A stretch of DNA of 64,000 nt from a virus: IMG/VR virus record IMGVR_UViG_3300019458_000021, positions 173,380 to 237,379 of that record; one strand, 5' to 3'. The translations under genes were made by a program, and so were the position numbers. Under the pieces are notes generated by a model that was given only the letters and a program-made list of their open reading frames with translations, made no database searches and was not told the DNA's origin. Shown one piece after another: positions 49,151 through 56,972 of this stretch; position 1 is the first letter of the stretch, and the number at the start of each line of letters is the position of its first letter.

Positions 49151-49501
49151 CTATGCGGAGAAGGAGGACCCGCATCCACATGTTGAAGTAGCATTCGGAT
49201 TGTGAATAGTGAATTGAGCGCCATTGAGATCTTCAAGATACTCAATAGTGGCACCAAGAAGATATTGAAAGCTCATCGGATCAACCAAGAACTTCACGCC
49301 GTCCTTTTCGATCACGGTATCGTCGTCAGCGATCTCTTTATCGAGCGTGAATCCATACTGGAAGCCGGAACAGCCTCCGCCTTGAACGAACACGCGAAGC
49401 ATCAAGGAAGGATCCCCTTCTTCGGCGATCACTTCCTTGATTTTGTTAACAGAGGTAGGTGTAAATGTTATGAGATCCATATCTGTATTTATGAGATCCA
49501 T
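49151..49501 (-). CDS. A-type iron-sulfur cluster carrier (ErpA/IscA-like)
   Basis: This is a 109-116-residue protein of family length. Conserved Fe-S ligands are C in [12 protein letters not shown] and the C-terminal pair in STCGCGSSF. The [12 protein letters not shown] start and [18 protein letters not shown] core are typical. It delivers [2Fe-2S]/[4Fe-4S] clusters to apo-enzymes. The window holds five radical SAM proteins that need such clusters. A 21 bp duplication gives two in-frame starts (49501 and 49480), each just 5 bases after a late-promoter box with no SD. Confidence 0.9.
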   Translation of the reverse strand: MDLINTDMDLITFTPTSVNKIKEVIAEEGDPSLMLRVFVQGGGCSGFQYGFTLDKEIADDDTVIEKDGVKFLVDPMSFQYLLGATIEYLEDLNGAQFTIHNPNATSTCGCGSSFSA

Positions 49502-49511
49502 ATCTGTATTT
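49470..49511 (-). repeat. Perfect 21 bp tandem duplication carrying late promoter plus start codon
   Basis: Units 49470-49490 and 49491-49511 are identical. On the minus strand each holds (C)TAAATA or (C)ATAAATA (49486-49493 and 49507-49513) followed, after CAGAT, by ATG-GAT-CTC. Since 21 is divisible by 3, both starts are in frame. RNA from either box would begin at or next to the ATG. Confidence 0.85.
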
Positions 49512-50019
49512 AGTGAGCCAAGCTGGCGGCGTTCACCGCTTGGATCAGAGCAAATTCAGCGAATGTGAATACGCCCTCGCCCACGGACAGCAGTCGGGTT
49601 TCACCGTTTGTCGGAACAACGATGACATTGTGGCGATTGGATCCCGCATGTCTTGTGATTACCACCGTCTCTGGTTTGCGTACAAGCGCAGCGGCTTCGT
49701 ACAGCCGTTCCGGTAGAACCATTCCCACGCAAGTAATCGCTCGGTTGAGTGACTGTTCGTCTTCACTGAACGACGTGAAAGGAATTTGAGCTTCGTTTGC
49801 CAACTTTTCAAGTGACACAACCATGTTGTTTAGATCGGCGGAATTACCACCGTTCAACACGATCATTGTCTTGTGACTCGTTGCCCACTCCCATAACAAC
49901 GCCGACGCTTCGTCGTGGTTAATTGGATATTTCACGAACAACTCATGCAGGCAGTGCGCGGACTGAATCCCTTGCTGAATTGACGACAGGTAGAAGTTGC
50001 AGAAGAAGTAGGCACGCAT
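49510..50019 (-). CDS. Hypothetical protein, possibly peptidyl-tRNA-hydrolase-II-like (169 aa)
   Basis: The start [22 protein letters not shown], then [11 protein letters not shown] and [14 protein letters not shown], recall the PTH2 fold (G-x-x-x-[AS]-Q-x-x-H-A ... K-x-V-[LV]), but the match is weak. The ATG at 50019 is preferred (GGAG six bases upstream) to that at 50031. Its stop lies just before the ErpA-like gene. Function uncertain. Confidence 0.55.
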   Translation of the reverse strand: MRAYFFCNFYLSSIQQGIQSAHCLHELFVKYPINHDEASALLWEWATSHKTMIVLNGGNSADLNNMVVSLEKLANEAQIPFTSFSEDEQSLNRAITCVGMVLPERLYEAAALVRKPETVVITRHAGSNRHNVIVVPTNGETRLLSVGEGVFTFAEFALIQAVNAASLAH

Positions 50020-50087
50020 AGTGAACTCCATGTATGGAAGTCGCCATGTTACTGGACTATCAAATTTAGGTCAACAACATAGTAACC

Positions 50088-50095
50088 CATAAATA
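50088..50095 (+). promoter_or_regulatory. T4-type late promoter CATAAATA
   Basis: CATAAATA at 50088-50095. The expected start near 50101 leaves a 14-base leader with AAAGGAG before the ATG at 50115. The promoter faces two structural genes. Confidence 0.7.
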
Positions 50096-50114
50096 CTTGA
50101 AAAGGAGTAACCCT

Positions 50115-50549
50115 ATGGCCGCAATCACGTTTTACAACAAGTTCAAAGAAAACCAAATCGATGGCGATGCTGTTATAGATTTCGACACCGACACAATCAA
50201 GGTCATGTTGGTATCAAGCGCATATGTTCCGAACGTAGCCACGCACGATTTCAAAGATGACGTTACCAACGAAGTTGCTGGAACGAATTACGTTGCCGGT
50301 GGTGTTGCACTTGCCTCAAAAACAGTTGTTTTGGCAGGTAGCGTGGTCACGTTTGATGCGGCTGATGCAACATGGTTGCAGAGCCTTGCAGGATTCTCGA
50401 ATGCACGTTACGGCGTCATGTACAAAGACACAGGCGTTGCAGCAACAAGTCCTCTTATCGGTTATTTGAACTTCGTTACCGATAAAGGCAACGTGAGCGG
50501 TGATCTAGTAATTCAATGGAGCGCGTCGGGCATCTTCGCGCTGTCATAA
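50115..50549 (+). CDS. Virion structural protein (144 aa)
   Basis: A compact beta protein of a type common in tailed phages: DTDTIKVMLVSSAYVPN, THDFKDDVTNEVAGTNYVAGG, ARYGVMYKDTG and PLIGYLNF are regularly spaced landmarks. These usually are minor capsid/tail or decoration proteins. A late promoter and a strong SD support high late expression. The ATG at 50115 is preferred over an upstream in-frame TTG-region start. Confidence 0.75.
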   Translation: MAAITFYNKFKENQIDGDAVIDFDTDTIKVMLVSSAYVPNVATHDFKDDVTNEVAGTNYVAGGVALASKTVVLAGSVVTFDAADATWLQSLAGFSNARYGVMYKDTGVAATSPLIGYLNFVTDKGNVSGDLVIQWSASGIFALS

Positions 50550-50567
50550 TCTTGCTGGGGGCAAGAA

Positions 50568-51695
50568 ATGACTGTAATTGCGCAAGCGACGACGCAACCG
50601 CGCCATGCACATATCAGTTCATTGTGGCACGGGGAAGAAACCGTCTTCACCTCCACATCAATTATCCGTGCTGTTGCAACGGACAATGATTACTTCAAGC
50701 TAGACAACTTCGTTCTCGACATTCCTGTCAATACAACGATTAAAGGAATCGTCCTTGCGATTAACTACCGAATCGTTGGTCGTTGTGAAGTAGCCTTTGA
50801 AACGATTCAACTATTAAAGAACGGAATCCCAGTTGGATCAAATAAAGCCGATCCAACCAGTGCGCTCCCACCTCGAACAACAAGCGCGACCCCACCGGCC
50901 CGTTTTGGCAGTACCGCTGATTTGTGGGGGACAACTTGGACGCCGGCAGAAATAAACGACAACGAATTTGGCGTGCAAATTCGTGCTGTGGCACTAGCTC
51001 CATTGTTACCATCACTGTTTATTGACGGCGTTGACATTACGGTCTACTACGAAGGAAGTAGTCAGGCTGCTTTGGATCAATATACGATTCCATCGACAGC
51101 CGAGTTAAGCTTTTCCACTGAAGAGCATAACGTGATTTCGTCGATCGCTGTTGACATGGCTAGCTTAACTCTGACGTCGTTTGAAGTTACAACTCCGGAA
51201 TTAGTCACACTTGCTGTTTTGCAGCTTCAACCACAAGACGCAAAGATTGATGATCTCGTTTCGCCTGATACGGCGGCCTTGACTCTTAACTCGTTTGCCG
51301 CTGTTGTCGGCGGAATTGTTTCCGTCCCGGTACCTGCAGCGTTAAGCTTAGGAACTTTTAACGCTTTAATCGATGATCTAGTCGCACCTGACCTAGCTAC
51401 ACTTGCTTTGACTTCCCCACAAGCTAAGATCGACGATAGAGTCCTTGCTGTTGTAGGCAGTCTGGTTTTGGTTAGTTACGATGCTGCCGTGCTCTATCCC
51501 GAAATCATTTCTGTGGAAACAGCTGAACTGTTCCTACAAACGTTTGAGGTGAATACACCAACGATCATTCATGTCGCGTCGCCAGGAGCATCACTGACGC
51601 TGACGTCCTTCGAACACGAAATTGTTGGTACAACACGCGTGTTTCCGGATCTTGGCACTCAAAGTTTTGAATCAGGTGACCACATAATTACGTAA
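50568..51695 (+). CDS. Structural protein with C-terminal ~35-residue repeats (375 aa)
   Basis: The N-terminal ~170 residues are a beta domain (FVLDIPVNTTIKGIVLAIN ... LFIDGVDITVYYEG). From about 190, six imperfect repeats follow, with L-[TS]-L-x-[ST]-[FP] and I-D-D-[LR]-[VL] or equivalent (ALTLNSFAAVV, LSLGTFNALIDDLV, LALTSPQAKIDDRV, FLQTFEVNTPTII). This looks like a fibre or neck-whisker-type stalk. It forms a two-gene late unit with the previous gene. Confidence 0.7.
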   Translation: MTVIAQATTQPRHAHISSLWHGEETVFTSTSIIRAVATDNDYFKLDNFVLDIPVNTTIKGIVLAINYRIVGRCEVAFETIQLLKNGIPVGSNKADPTSALPPRTTSATPPARFGSTADLWGTTWTPAEINDNEFGVQIRAVALAPLLPSLFIDGVDITVYYEGSSQAALDQYTIPSTAELSFSTEEHNVISSIAVDMASLTLTSFEVTTPELVTLAVLQLQPQDAKIDDLVSPDTAALTLNSFAAVVGGIVSVPVPAALSLGTFNALIDDLVAPDLATLALTSPQAKIDDRVLAVVGSLVLVSYDAAVLYPEIISVETAELFLQTFEVNTPTIIHVASPGASLTLTSFEHEIVGTTRVFPDLGTQSFESGDHIIT

Positions 51696-51706
51696 TTTAC
51701 TTACCA

Positions 51707-51940
51707 CTATTCGCCACCGCCTCCGCCATCACCACCACCGTTACCACCATTGCCACTGCCATTACTACCACCTGGCATGCCCCAGTAGTAACCGCCAAAG
51801 CCACCAAAGCCACCAAAGCCATAGAACGTACCTGTGCGTGACTTCTTACGTCGTGAAGCAAATGTTAGGACTTTTGGCTTCCTACGCTTCGAATGTTTCT
51901 TCTTGCGCTTGCCTTCTGTAAGAACGTGTTCAAGCAACAT
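51707..51940 (-). CDS. Basic/Gly-rich small protein (77 aa)
   Basis: The first half is Lys/Arg-rich (EGKRKKKHSKRRKPKVL, RRKKSRT). The second is Gly/aromatic (FYGFGGFGGFGGYYWG) and ends in a Gly/Asn/Asp run. The composition resembles disordered RNA- or DNA-binding proteins. It is coupled to the Lys-rich gene upstream (stop/start overlap of one base). Confidence 0.6.
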   Translation of the reverse strand: MLLEHVLTEGKRKKKHSKRRKPKVLTFASRRKKSRTGTFYGFGGFGGFGGYYWGMPGGSNGSGNGGNGGGDGGGGGE

Positions 51941-52182
51941 TATTTGTCCCCTGCACGCTTACCAGATTTTGTCATATCGAACCACATGTTGCCAGCGACG
52001 TAAGATGGCTCTTTTGGTTCTTTCATGAATGGAACATCCTTCTTGGTGAGAGTAACTTTTGCTGCAGCCTTGCCACCACGCTTAGCTTTTTTCTTTGGTG
52101 CTTTCTTTGCTTTCTTTTTTGCAGCTTCTACCAATTGTTCCTGCTTTTCGTTGATGTCCAGCAGTTCTTTCAGGATGCTCAT
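51940..52182 (-). CDS. Histone-like Lys/Ala-rich protein (80 aa)
   Basis: The middle is KKKAKKAPKKKAKRGGKAAAKV, shown here in part as KKAKKAPKKKAK, an H1-like Lys/Ala/Pro tail. The N-terminus is a short acidic helix and the C-terminus is FDMTKSGKRAGDK. It likely binds DNA or condenses it inside the capsid. A CTAAATA box at 52207-52213 (minus strand) may be its late promoter. Confidence 0.65.
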   Translation of the reverse strand: MSILKELLDINEKQEQLVEAAKKKAKKAPKKKAKRGGKAAAKVTLTKKDVPFMKEPKEPSYVAGNMWFDMTKSGKRAGDK

Positions 52183-52206
52183 AGCTTTCTCCTTGTTCTC
52201 AGGAGA

Positions 52207-52213
52207 TATTTAG
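52207..52213 (-). promoter_or_regulatory. Late-promoter-like CTAAATA (minus strand)
   Basis: The complement of TATTTAG at 52207-52213. An AAGGAG site and the ATG at 52182 follow within 25 bases. It is weaker than the full ATAAATA boxes. Confidence 0.4.
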
Positions 52214-52240
52214 TCAACCAACGGGGTAAAATACGAAAGA

Positions 52241-52471
52241 TCAGTGTACAGATGCGGTTGCATGGGCTTCCAACCCAGCAAGAACGTCGTCTTTGTGGGC
52301 AAGAAGCTTGTCTGTGATTTCAAAAAGTGTATCCCAATCTTTGTCGTCCGGAGTAAGACCAAGATCGAGCAAAAGTTGTCCAAGACAAAACACACGCTCG
52401 CCTTGTTCATATTGTTCGAGGACTGTTTTCAGGATCAAATACTGAACCAGAGCATCACGCTGCGTCTCCAT
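52241..52471 (-). CDS. Hypothetical protein (76 aa)
   Basis: A small helical acidic protein (METQRDALVQYLILKTVLEQYEQGERVFCLGQLL). The ATG at 52471 overlaps the end of the upstream gene. No family recognised. Confidence 0.6.
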   Translation of the reverse strand: METQRDALVQYLILKTVLEQYEQGERVFCLGQLLLDLGLTPDDKDWDTLFEITDKLLAHKDDVLAGLEAHATASVH

Positions 52472-52727
52472 CAAGTTTCACTCCTAACTCAAGAGCACGC
52501 AGATGCATGTCTTGCATGTCAACCTCAAGCTGAAGCAGGATGGCCGCCGCGTGGTCATAATGTGTAGTTGCCACACGAGCGTTAGCCGGATCTTCACGCA
52601 TTGCGGCGTAATAGTTGACCCGTTTCCTTGCCTGAGCTAATCGAATAGCAGCTTGTCGGTAATCCGACAAAAGCTTCTCACGTTCTTGATGTTCATTGCG
52701 TTCACGTTGGAACGAATGTAGTTTCAT
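52455..52727 (-). CDS. Coiled-coil hypothetical protein (90 aa)
   Basis: Continuous charged helix (RERNEHQEREKLLSDYRQAA, AAILLQLEVDMQDMHLRALEL). AAGGTGAACC precedes the ATG. It overlaps the next gene by 17 bases. Function unknown. Confidence 0.6.
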   Translation of the reverse strand: MKLHSFQRERNEHQEREKLLSDYRQAAIRLAQARKRVNYYAAMREDPANARVATTHYDHAAAILLQLEVDMQDMHLRALELGVKLDGDAA

Positions 52728-52760
52728 AGGTTCACCTTTCGATGAACCTATTTACGTGAT

Positions 52761-52979
52761 TTACTTGTCGTCTTTCTTGAGAACAGCACCGTCTTTGTAC
52801 TCTTGGACGATGACGTAACCTGCTGGGAATGGCTTGACGTTTGTGATCAGACGCTTTCCTTCAGAATTGACAAGAACGTACACGTGTGGCGTATATGTTT
52901 CGTTGTTGACGATTGGGTCGTGGTTCGCTGCAAACGTGAAAGTTGGAACGAGAGCAAGCACGGCAAGTAGGGTTTTCAT
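52761..52979 (-). CDS. Small secreted protein (72 aa)
   Basis: A clear Sec signal peptide (MKTLLAVLALVPTFTFA, cleavage before ANHDP). The mature ~54 residues are beta-rich (PHVYVLVNSEGKRLITN) without Cys. AAGGAGACTTTACC precedes the ATG. It probably acts in the periplasm; role unknown. Confidence 0.7.
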   Translation of the reverse strand: MKTLLAVLALVPTFTFAANHDPIVNNETYTPHVYVLVNSEGKRLITNVKPFPAGYVIVQEYKDGAVLKKDDK

Positions 52980-53003
52980 AGGTAAAGTCTCCTTTATGAA
53001 ATA

Positions 53004-53303
53004 CTACGACGGCTTTTCAAGTTTGTCAAGCAGGCGATCCAGCTCCTGCTTGAAACGTAACGCACGAGCCTGTTCACACACTGCGTTTTCCAATGCGTGC
53101 TGGATTTTTGTACGCAGAATATTCACAGGAGGATGATCAATGATTTCGTACTCAGTGCCTCTGTACTTGTCGGAGTATGAATGATCTTGATCGATTTGCG
53201 TCAGACGTTCTTCTAGCTCATTCATTGAATACACTTCAATGTAGTCTGGATGGTTCTTGGTTGTCCACCACGCCCAGGTGGTCCAAACTTTGGCCCAAAT
53301 CAT
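53004..53303 (-). CDS. Hypothetical protein (99 aa)
   Basis: The start at 53303 overlaps the stop of a 33-codon membrane-peptide gene (ATGA). The N-terminus is Trp-rich (MIWAKVWTTWAWWTTKNHP), followed by a helical region with many charged residues. The longer frame to 53456 lies antisense-like over the membrane peptide and is rejected. Confidence 0.6.
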   Translation of the reverse strand: MIWAKVWTTWAWWTTKNHPDYIEVYSMNELEERLTQIDQDHSYSDKYRGTEYEIIDHPPVNILRTKIQHALENAVCEQARALRFKQELDRLLDKLEKPS

Positions 53304-53401
53304 ACGATCACTGCCACGACGGCGATGACAATCAGTACGGCAATAACGCCGAGCAATATCTTCACAACAGCGGTAGGCTCTTTTCCATAATTGTAGTCCA
53401 T
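53300..53401 (-). CDS. 33-residue single-pass membrane peptide
   Basis: ATG at 53401 after GAGG (six-base spacing). The product has a polar start (MDYNYGKEPTAVVK) and then one hydrophobic helix (ILLGVIAVLIVIAVVAVIV) to the end. It is translationally coupled to the next gene. It may be a small inner-membrane modulator. Confidence 0.6.
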   Translation of the reverse strand: MDYNYGKEPTAVVKILLGVIAVLIVIAVVAVIV

Positions 53402-53409
53402 GATTATCC

Positions 53410-54024
53410 TCAGAACGGTTGAGTAGGTGGTTGATGTAATGCGCGCACAAGTTCAACTTGTGACATCAACACGTGTTTGATGTTTTCGTATGCCGGCTCT
53501 TGTTGTGGAAATTGTCGTCGAGCAATGCGCAACATTGGAAGAATGTACTCTTCCACTTCATCACAATAGTTTGTTTGTTTCTCTGGTGAGAATACTCCAA
53601 CCATTGTTTGGACATTGTGGATTCGATCTGCGCCTTTACAAACCGAAGCAATTGGATCGGTAGCCATTGCAGCATAGTATTCAGTATTTGATTTCCCTTT
53701 CGTTTTCGTCAACAAGTCAACGCTAGCTCCAATTCTGTCGCCAAACATTTTGTAGATAGCATCGAGCGGCACAGGATGATCCTCAACAACGTCGTGCAGA
53801 AGTGCCGACGCAACAGTTTCCTGTGGCCAAAGAAGCGATGTGTGAATCGTTCGCAAATAGTGAGCAATTCGAATCTGATGTTCGAATTCGGGCGTAACTC
53901 TGTCTTTGCGAAATCCAACATGTATCTCTGCTCCATATTCAAGAGCCTTGATTGCTGTGTACCACTGCCGTCCGAGCATCCAGTAACGCAACGTCAGTTT
54001 GAGTTTGTTGAAGTGGCCTCGCAT
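53410..54024 (-). CDS. RelA/SpoT-type HD hydrolase (MESH1-like)
   Basis: This 204-residue HD-domain protein has FRKDRVTPEFEHQIRIAHYL at the metal-site start, ALLHDVVEDHPV (HD plus ED), FGDRIGASVDLLTK, and CKGADRIHNVQTM (D/N of the last motif) as in the hydrolase half of SpoT/Rsh and MESH1. There is no synthetase or TGS domain, so it would only degrade (p)ppGpp or a related nucleotide. A phage enzyme that removes alarmones would keep host metabolism running. NADPH phosphatase activity, known for MESH1, is an alternative. Confidence 0.75.
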   Translation of the reverse strand: MRGHFNKLKLTLRYWMLGRQWYTAIKALEYGAEIHVGFRKDRVTPEFEHQIRIAHYLRTIHTSLLWPQETVASALLHDVVEDHPVPLDAIYKMFGDRIGASVDLLTKTKGKSNTEYYAAMATDPIASVCKGADRIHNVQTMVGVFSPEKQTNYCDEVEEYILPMLRIARRQFPQQEPAYENIKHVLMSQVELVRALHQPPTQPF

Positions 54025-54036
54025 ATTACCTCCAGT

Positions 54037-54240
54037 TCAATCCGTACACGTATTGAACGTTCGTGAACTGTCGCGATAGTGAAGACATGCTGCACAATTG
54101 TAGATCAGATCTTCGATCATTGTTGGTGCTGGACGACACGCAAACAGCGTTTCGGGTGGCCCGAGATTGTCCGGATAAACTTCGAGGTCCTCAGCAGACG
54201 CCGTCGAGAACATGAGAACCATGGCAATGATTGTTCTCAT
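54037..54240 (-). CDS. Small secreted Cys-containing protein (67 aa)
   Basis: Signal peptide MRTIIAMVLMFSTASA, then an acidic mature chain with four Cys (LFACRPAP, YNCAACLHY, NTCTD) that could form two disulfides in the periplasm. GGAGG precedes the ATG at 54240; the longer frame is rejected. Function unknown. Confidence 0.7.
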   Translation of the reverse strand: MRTIIAMVLMFSTASAEDLEVYPDNLGPPETLFACRPAPTMIEDLIYNCAACLHYRDSSRTFNTCTD

Positions 54241-54446
54241 TTTTCCTCCATTAACACTTTGTGACGATCTTGAACAGACATCTTTGTCCAAATCTCTCGA
54301 AGCCAACCGTCAATTTCAGCGACCTCGGTGTCGTCTAAAATTCCCGATAGTTGCCCTTGTTCCAGATCTCGCTTCAACATTTGGTATTCTTCAACGAGCG
54401 TCAATTCTGCTGTCGGTTGAAAAACAACCTTCGTTTCTTGACTCAC
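54237..54446 (-). CDS. Hypothetical protein (69 aa)
   Basis: A small helical acidic protein (ELTLVEEYQMLKRDLEQGQL ... EIDGWLREIW). It overlaps its neighbours by 4 bases on each side, so it is part of a tight operon. Not recognised. Confidence 0.65.
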   Translation of the reverse strand: MSQETKVVFQPTAELTLVEEYQMLKRDLEQGQLSGILDDTEVAEIDGWLREIWTKMSVQDRHKVLMEEK

Positions 54447-54847
54447 ATGACCTCCGTTTTCGGTCCTTCAAAAACAAGATAGTTGTCGCGAAGAACTCGC
54501 TCAACAGCAACTCCAACAAGGTACATTTTGTTCGAATTGAGAGCGTTTGCACGTTCGAGTGGCTCGTAGGTTCCCTTTAGCCGTTCGTTAAAATCTGCAA
54601 TGCGAAGTTGCGGAAGAAAGTACACAGTGATCTTCTCAGGATCTTCAACACGAACACTCACGCCAGTAGGCGACGGTGCAATGATTACATTGTTGTTATC
54701 GTCGATCAACGCAGCTAACGCTTTGTGGAGGTTGAGAGCAAGTTGTTCGATCTCACCGACCTCTGTTCCTCCGAGGACAGTCATTGTCATTCCTGGGAAT
54801 TGAGTTTTAAGCGCACTAACAACAGCATCAAGATCAGTCTTGTCCAT
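54443..54847 (-). CDS. Hypothetical protein (134 aa)
   Basis: An alpha/beta protein (MTMTVLGGTEVGEIEQLALNL, NNVIIAPSPTGVSVRVED, ITVYFLPQLRIADFN). No catalytic motif seen. First gene of the small operon that reads down to the HD hydrolase. The 230 bases upstream hold no gene; a TATAAT-like box at 54960-54965 points the other way and has no convincing target. Confidence 0.65.
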   Translation of the reverse strand: MDKTDLDAVVSALKTQFPGMTMTVLGGTEVGEIEQLALNLHKALAALIDDNNNVIIAPSPTGVSVRVEDPEKITVYFLPQLRIADFNERLKGTYEPLERANALNSNKMYLVGVAVERVLRDNYLVFEGPKTEVM

Positions 54848-55078
54848 TTAGTCCTCGAATTTCACTTTGAAACATACTCTGTCTTTCCAGCTTCGCCACA
54901 CAAGCGCGGGAAACGATTGTTTCTTCTTGTTTTTAACTTTGAAAGGGTTCTGATACAACTATAATGAAGAGGACCGTATGTGCTTGCAAGACGAAAATGC
55001 AACGACTGAGATTTCATGTTACCCTCATAGGTTGACTTTCAGTATACATCAACCATTTCACCCAACCAACTCTGAACA

Positions 55079-55618
55079 CTATTGTTGAGGGAAGTTGGCA
55101 CATGACTTGACGATTTCATCACGGACCTTCATGATAAAATCGGTGCTGTGATAAACGTTCCACAGCACTTCACCCATACCTTTTGTAATGTCTTTGAATT
55201 CTGGATCGCAGTGGTGTTTGCGCGTTGGGTTGTAGGTCGCCTGTTTGTGATTCCAGTCGAACTCTCGCATGAGAAACAAGTAATGCGTTATCTCATGTCC
55301 AATCGCCCACGTCACAAGCAGACGATCTTCCATGTCAACTACTCGCGGAGCAATGCTGATTTGAATCGGATAGTTTGGCTCCTGTACCGTTGGATATTGC
55401 ATTGCCATCCGAGCGATTCGCGGCACTTCCCAATCGAGTGTGATTGGTGGGGGAGGAAGATCGTCTGGAGCACCAACACGCTTCTTTCCGTACTCCCATA
55501 GTCTGTTCACCAACTCGAGATCAATTGGAACAGGCGGAACAACGATCTGCTCGATTTGTGGCCCTGCAAAACATACCGTTGAAAACAGTGTGGTGATTAT
55601 CGTGCAAACAGCATGCAC
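55079..55618 (-). CDS. Secreted HExxH metallopeptidase-like protein (GTG start)
   Basis: The zincin motif is GHEITHYLFLM, with possible third ligands in KHHCDPEFKD about 30 residues on. A start at GTG 55618 gives a signal peptide (HAVCTIITTLFSTVCFA) followed by GPQIEQ. The longer frame overlaps the lipoprotein gene. Probably acts in the periplasm, perhaps on the cell wall or envelope proteins; substrate unknown. It is one of three HExxH proteins in the window, but not closely similar to the other two. Confidence 0.6.
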   Translation of the reverse strand: MHAVCTIITTLFSTVCFAGPQIEQIVVPPVPIDLELVNRLWEYGKKRVGAPDDLPPPPITLDWEVPRIARMAMQYPTVQEPNYPIQISIAPRVVDMEDRLLVTWAIGHEITHYLFLMREFDWNHKQATYNPTRKHHCDPEFKDITKGMGEVLWNVYHSTDFIMKVRDEIVKSCANFPQQ

Positions 55619-55863
55619 TGCTCGACGACAACTGTCCCTTGTGCAACTCCATACGGCGAGTCTTCTTTGAAGTAGCATTTTCCACTTGATGGTTCGTACC
55701 ACAGGGTCCATAGCGACTGCTCCTTCCATGTGATGTTGATCAGTTGCCAACTCGGATCTGGTTTGTTAAGACTTGCCGTGCCCCCAAAGCGCGCCATGTT
55801 GTTATCCGTACATCCACTGACGAGCAAAGCCAGCGCAAAAACCAAGCCAAGTGTTGCTTTCAT
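55597..55863 (-). CDS. Lipoprotein (88 aa)
   Basis: Signal sequence with lipobox: MKATLGLVFALALLVSGC, lipidated at Cys18. The mature part has two Cys (GKCYFKED, VEQCMLF) and several Trp. It overlaps the metallopeptidase-like gene by 22 bases. Phage lipoproteins often block superinfection by acting on receptors; here that is only a suggestion. Confidence 0.75.
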   Translation of the reverse strand: MKATLGLVFALALLVSGCTDNNMARFGGTASLNKPDPSWQLINITWKEQSLWTLWYEPSSGKCYFKEDSPYGVAQGTVVVEQCMLFAR

Positions 55864-55890
55864 CGTTGATCTCCTAAGTATCGATTCAAC

Positions 55891-56100
55891 TTAGTCGTTC
55901 TCTAGGGGAACGTCAACGCATGTTTTCTTATACTCGTCAAATGCTGCGCGAATCACGGCGCCTTCATCAAGCGCCGTACGAATCGCGTTAACAACTTTTG
56001 AGTCTGAGGTGTTGATCCCGACCTCGCGCAAAGCGTCACAGAACTTCCAGTGTGCTCGGATTTTCTGCTCGGTGTTGTAAATCACTTCACACATTTTCAT
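55891..56100 (-). CDS. Hypothetical protein (69 aa)
   Basis: A small helical protein MKMCEVIYNTEQKIRAHW ... IRTALDEGAVIRAAF. AGGATC lies 8 bases before the ATG at 56100. It overlaps the end of the phosphatase gene. Not recognised. Confidence 0.6.
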   Translation of the reverse strand: MKMCEVIYNTEQKIRAHWKFCDALREVGINTSDSKVVNAIRTALDEGAVIRAAFDEYKKTCVDVPLEND

Positions 56101-56611
56101 CAGGGAGATCCTTAAACGCTGCTTCAAGATCCTCTTGACGTTTAGCGCGAAGGCCAGCCATCTCAGTGATCCGATTATACACGGTTCGATTTGGCTGATA
56201 CACACCTTGTGCAGCAAACTCACGAATTCGACGAGTTTCGTCAACAAGGCCAAGAATGTCTCCTGCAGCTAAAGCAACAGCTGGTGAACGTGAGTATCCA
56301 GCGTCGCAATGGACAATCAGACAATCTTTGTCAGCATGTTGGCGGACGAAGTCAACAATTGTCTGTGCTTCCCATTCAGTAATTGGCTGAATGAACTCTC
56401 TCAGACCGTTGCCAGACGCCCAACGCATCAGATCGTCATTATCCTCAACGTCCGCAAACTTGCGGTAAAGGATGTCTTCGAACTCTTCGCGAAACTTCAG
56501 CGGCTTAAAGTTCTTGTACGAGGTGATCCGGATGAGTACAGTCCGCCCCAGCCCCTCCGATTTCGGACTGACTTCGCGAATTGCATTTCTGTTTGAGATC
56601 AGGAGTCTCAT
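56087..56611 (-). CDS. CX5R (dual-specificity type) phosphatase
   Basis: The P-loop is LIVHCDAGYSRSPAV (H-C-x-A-G-x-x-R-S), with an upstream Asp-containing region (VEDNDDLMRWASG) that could provide the general acid. 174 residues, compact DSP/PTP size. It could act on phospho-Tyr/Ser, on RNA 5' ends or on nucleotides. GAGG before the ATG at 56611 fixes the start, which makes it overlap the upstream gene by 107 bases. Confidence 0.75.
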   Translation of the reverse strand: MRLLISNRNAIREVSPKSEGLGRTVLIRITSYKNFKPLKFREEFEDILYRKFADVEDNDDLMRWASGNGLREFIQPITEWEAQTIVDFVRQHADKDCLIVHCDAGYSRSPAVALAAGDILGLVDETRRIREFAAQGVYQPNRTVYNRITEMAGLRAKRQEDLEAAFKDLPDENV

Positions 56612-56972
56612 CTCTTTTCCTCGGAACAAACAAGTGTTCTTGATCGTCCCATAATGGATTGGTGATTTCAAGGTCTTGGAAGAATGACAACTCTGCAAGA
56701 CCACATACACTGTACCCTAACATTGTGCAAAAGGTCAAGTAGTCGTCTTGAGAGAACATCTCTTGGTAATACATGCGAGCGAGCATATTCAGTCCCATCG
56801 GTTCAGGACAATCATGAGAGGTGTAATCGTCCCAGTCACGATACCATCGGTCACACACAACACGAAGAACTCCGTTCTCGCGGAATCGTTGTACACCGTA
56901 GTCGTCGATTATTGTCTCGAACGTACGAGTGCCAACTTGAACACGAATGACATCACCGATGTAGTACTTCAT
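56505..56972 (-). CDS. Hypothetical protein overlapping the phosphatase (155 aa)
   Basis: A beta-rich N-terminus (MKYYIGDVIRVQVGTRTFETI) and acidic aromatic middle (CDRWYRDWDDYTSHDC, YYQEMFSQDDYLTF). The last ~35 codons lie inside the phosphatase gene in another frame and look low-quality. A frameshift or lost stop near 56620 would explain this; otherwise the genes truly overlap by 107 bases. Function unknown. Confidence 0.55.
   Translation of the reverse strand: MKYYIGDVIRVQVGTRTFETIIDDYGVQRFRENGVLRVVCDRWYRDWDDYTSHDCPEPMGLNMLARMYYQEMFSQDDYLTFCTMLGYSVCGLAELSFFQDLEITNPLWDDQEHLFVPRKRDETPDLKQKCNSRSQSEIGGAGADCTHPDHLVQEL

Noticed and set aside
54955-55030. Plus-strand promoter (TATAAT at 54960-54965) driving a 23-codon ORF
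   Set aside because: The -35 spacing is poor (15) and the ORF has no SD or coding character. Probably chance.
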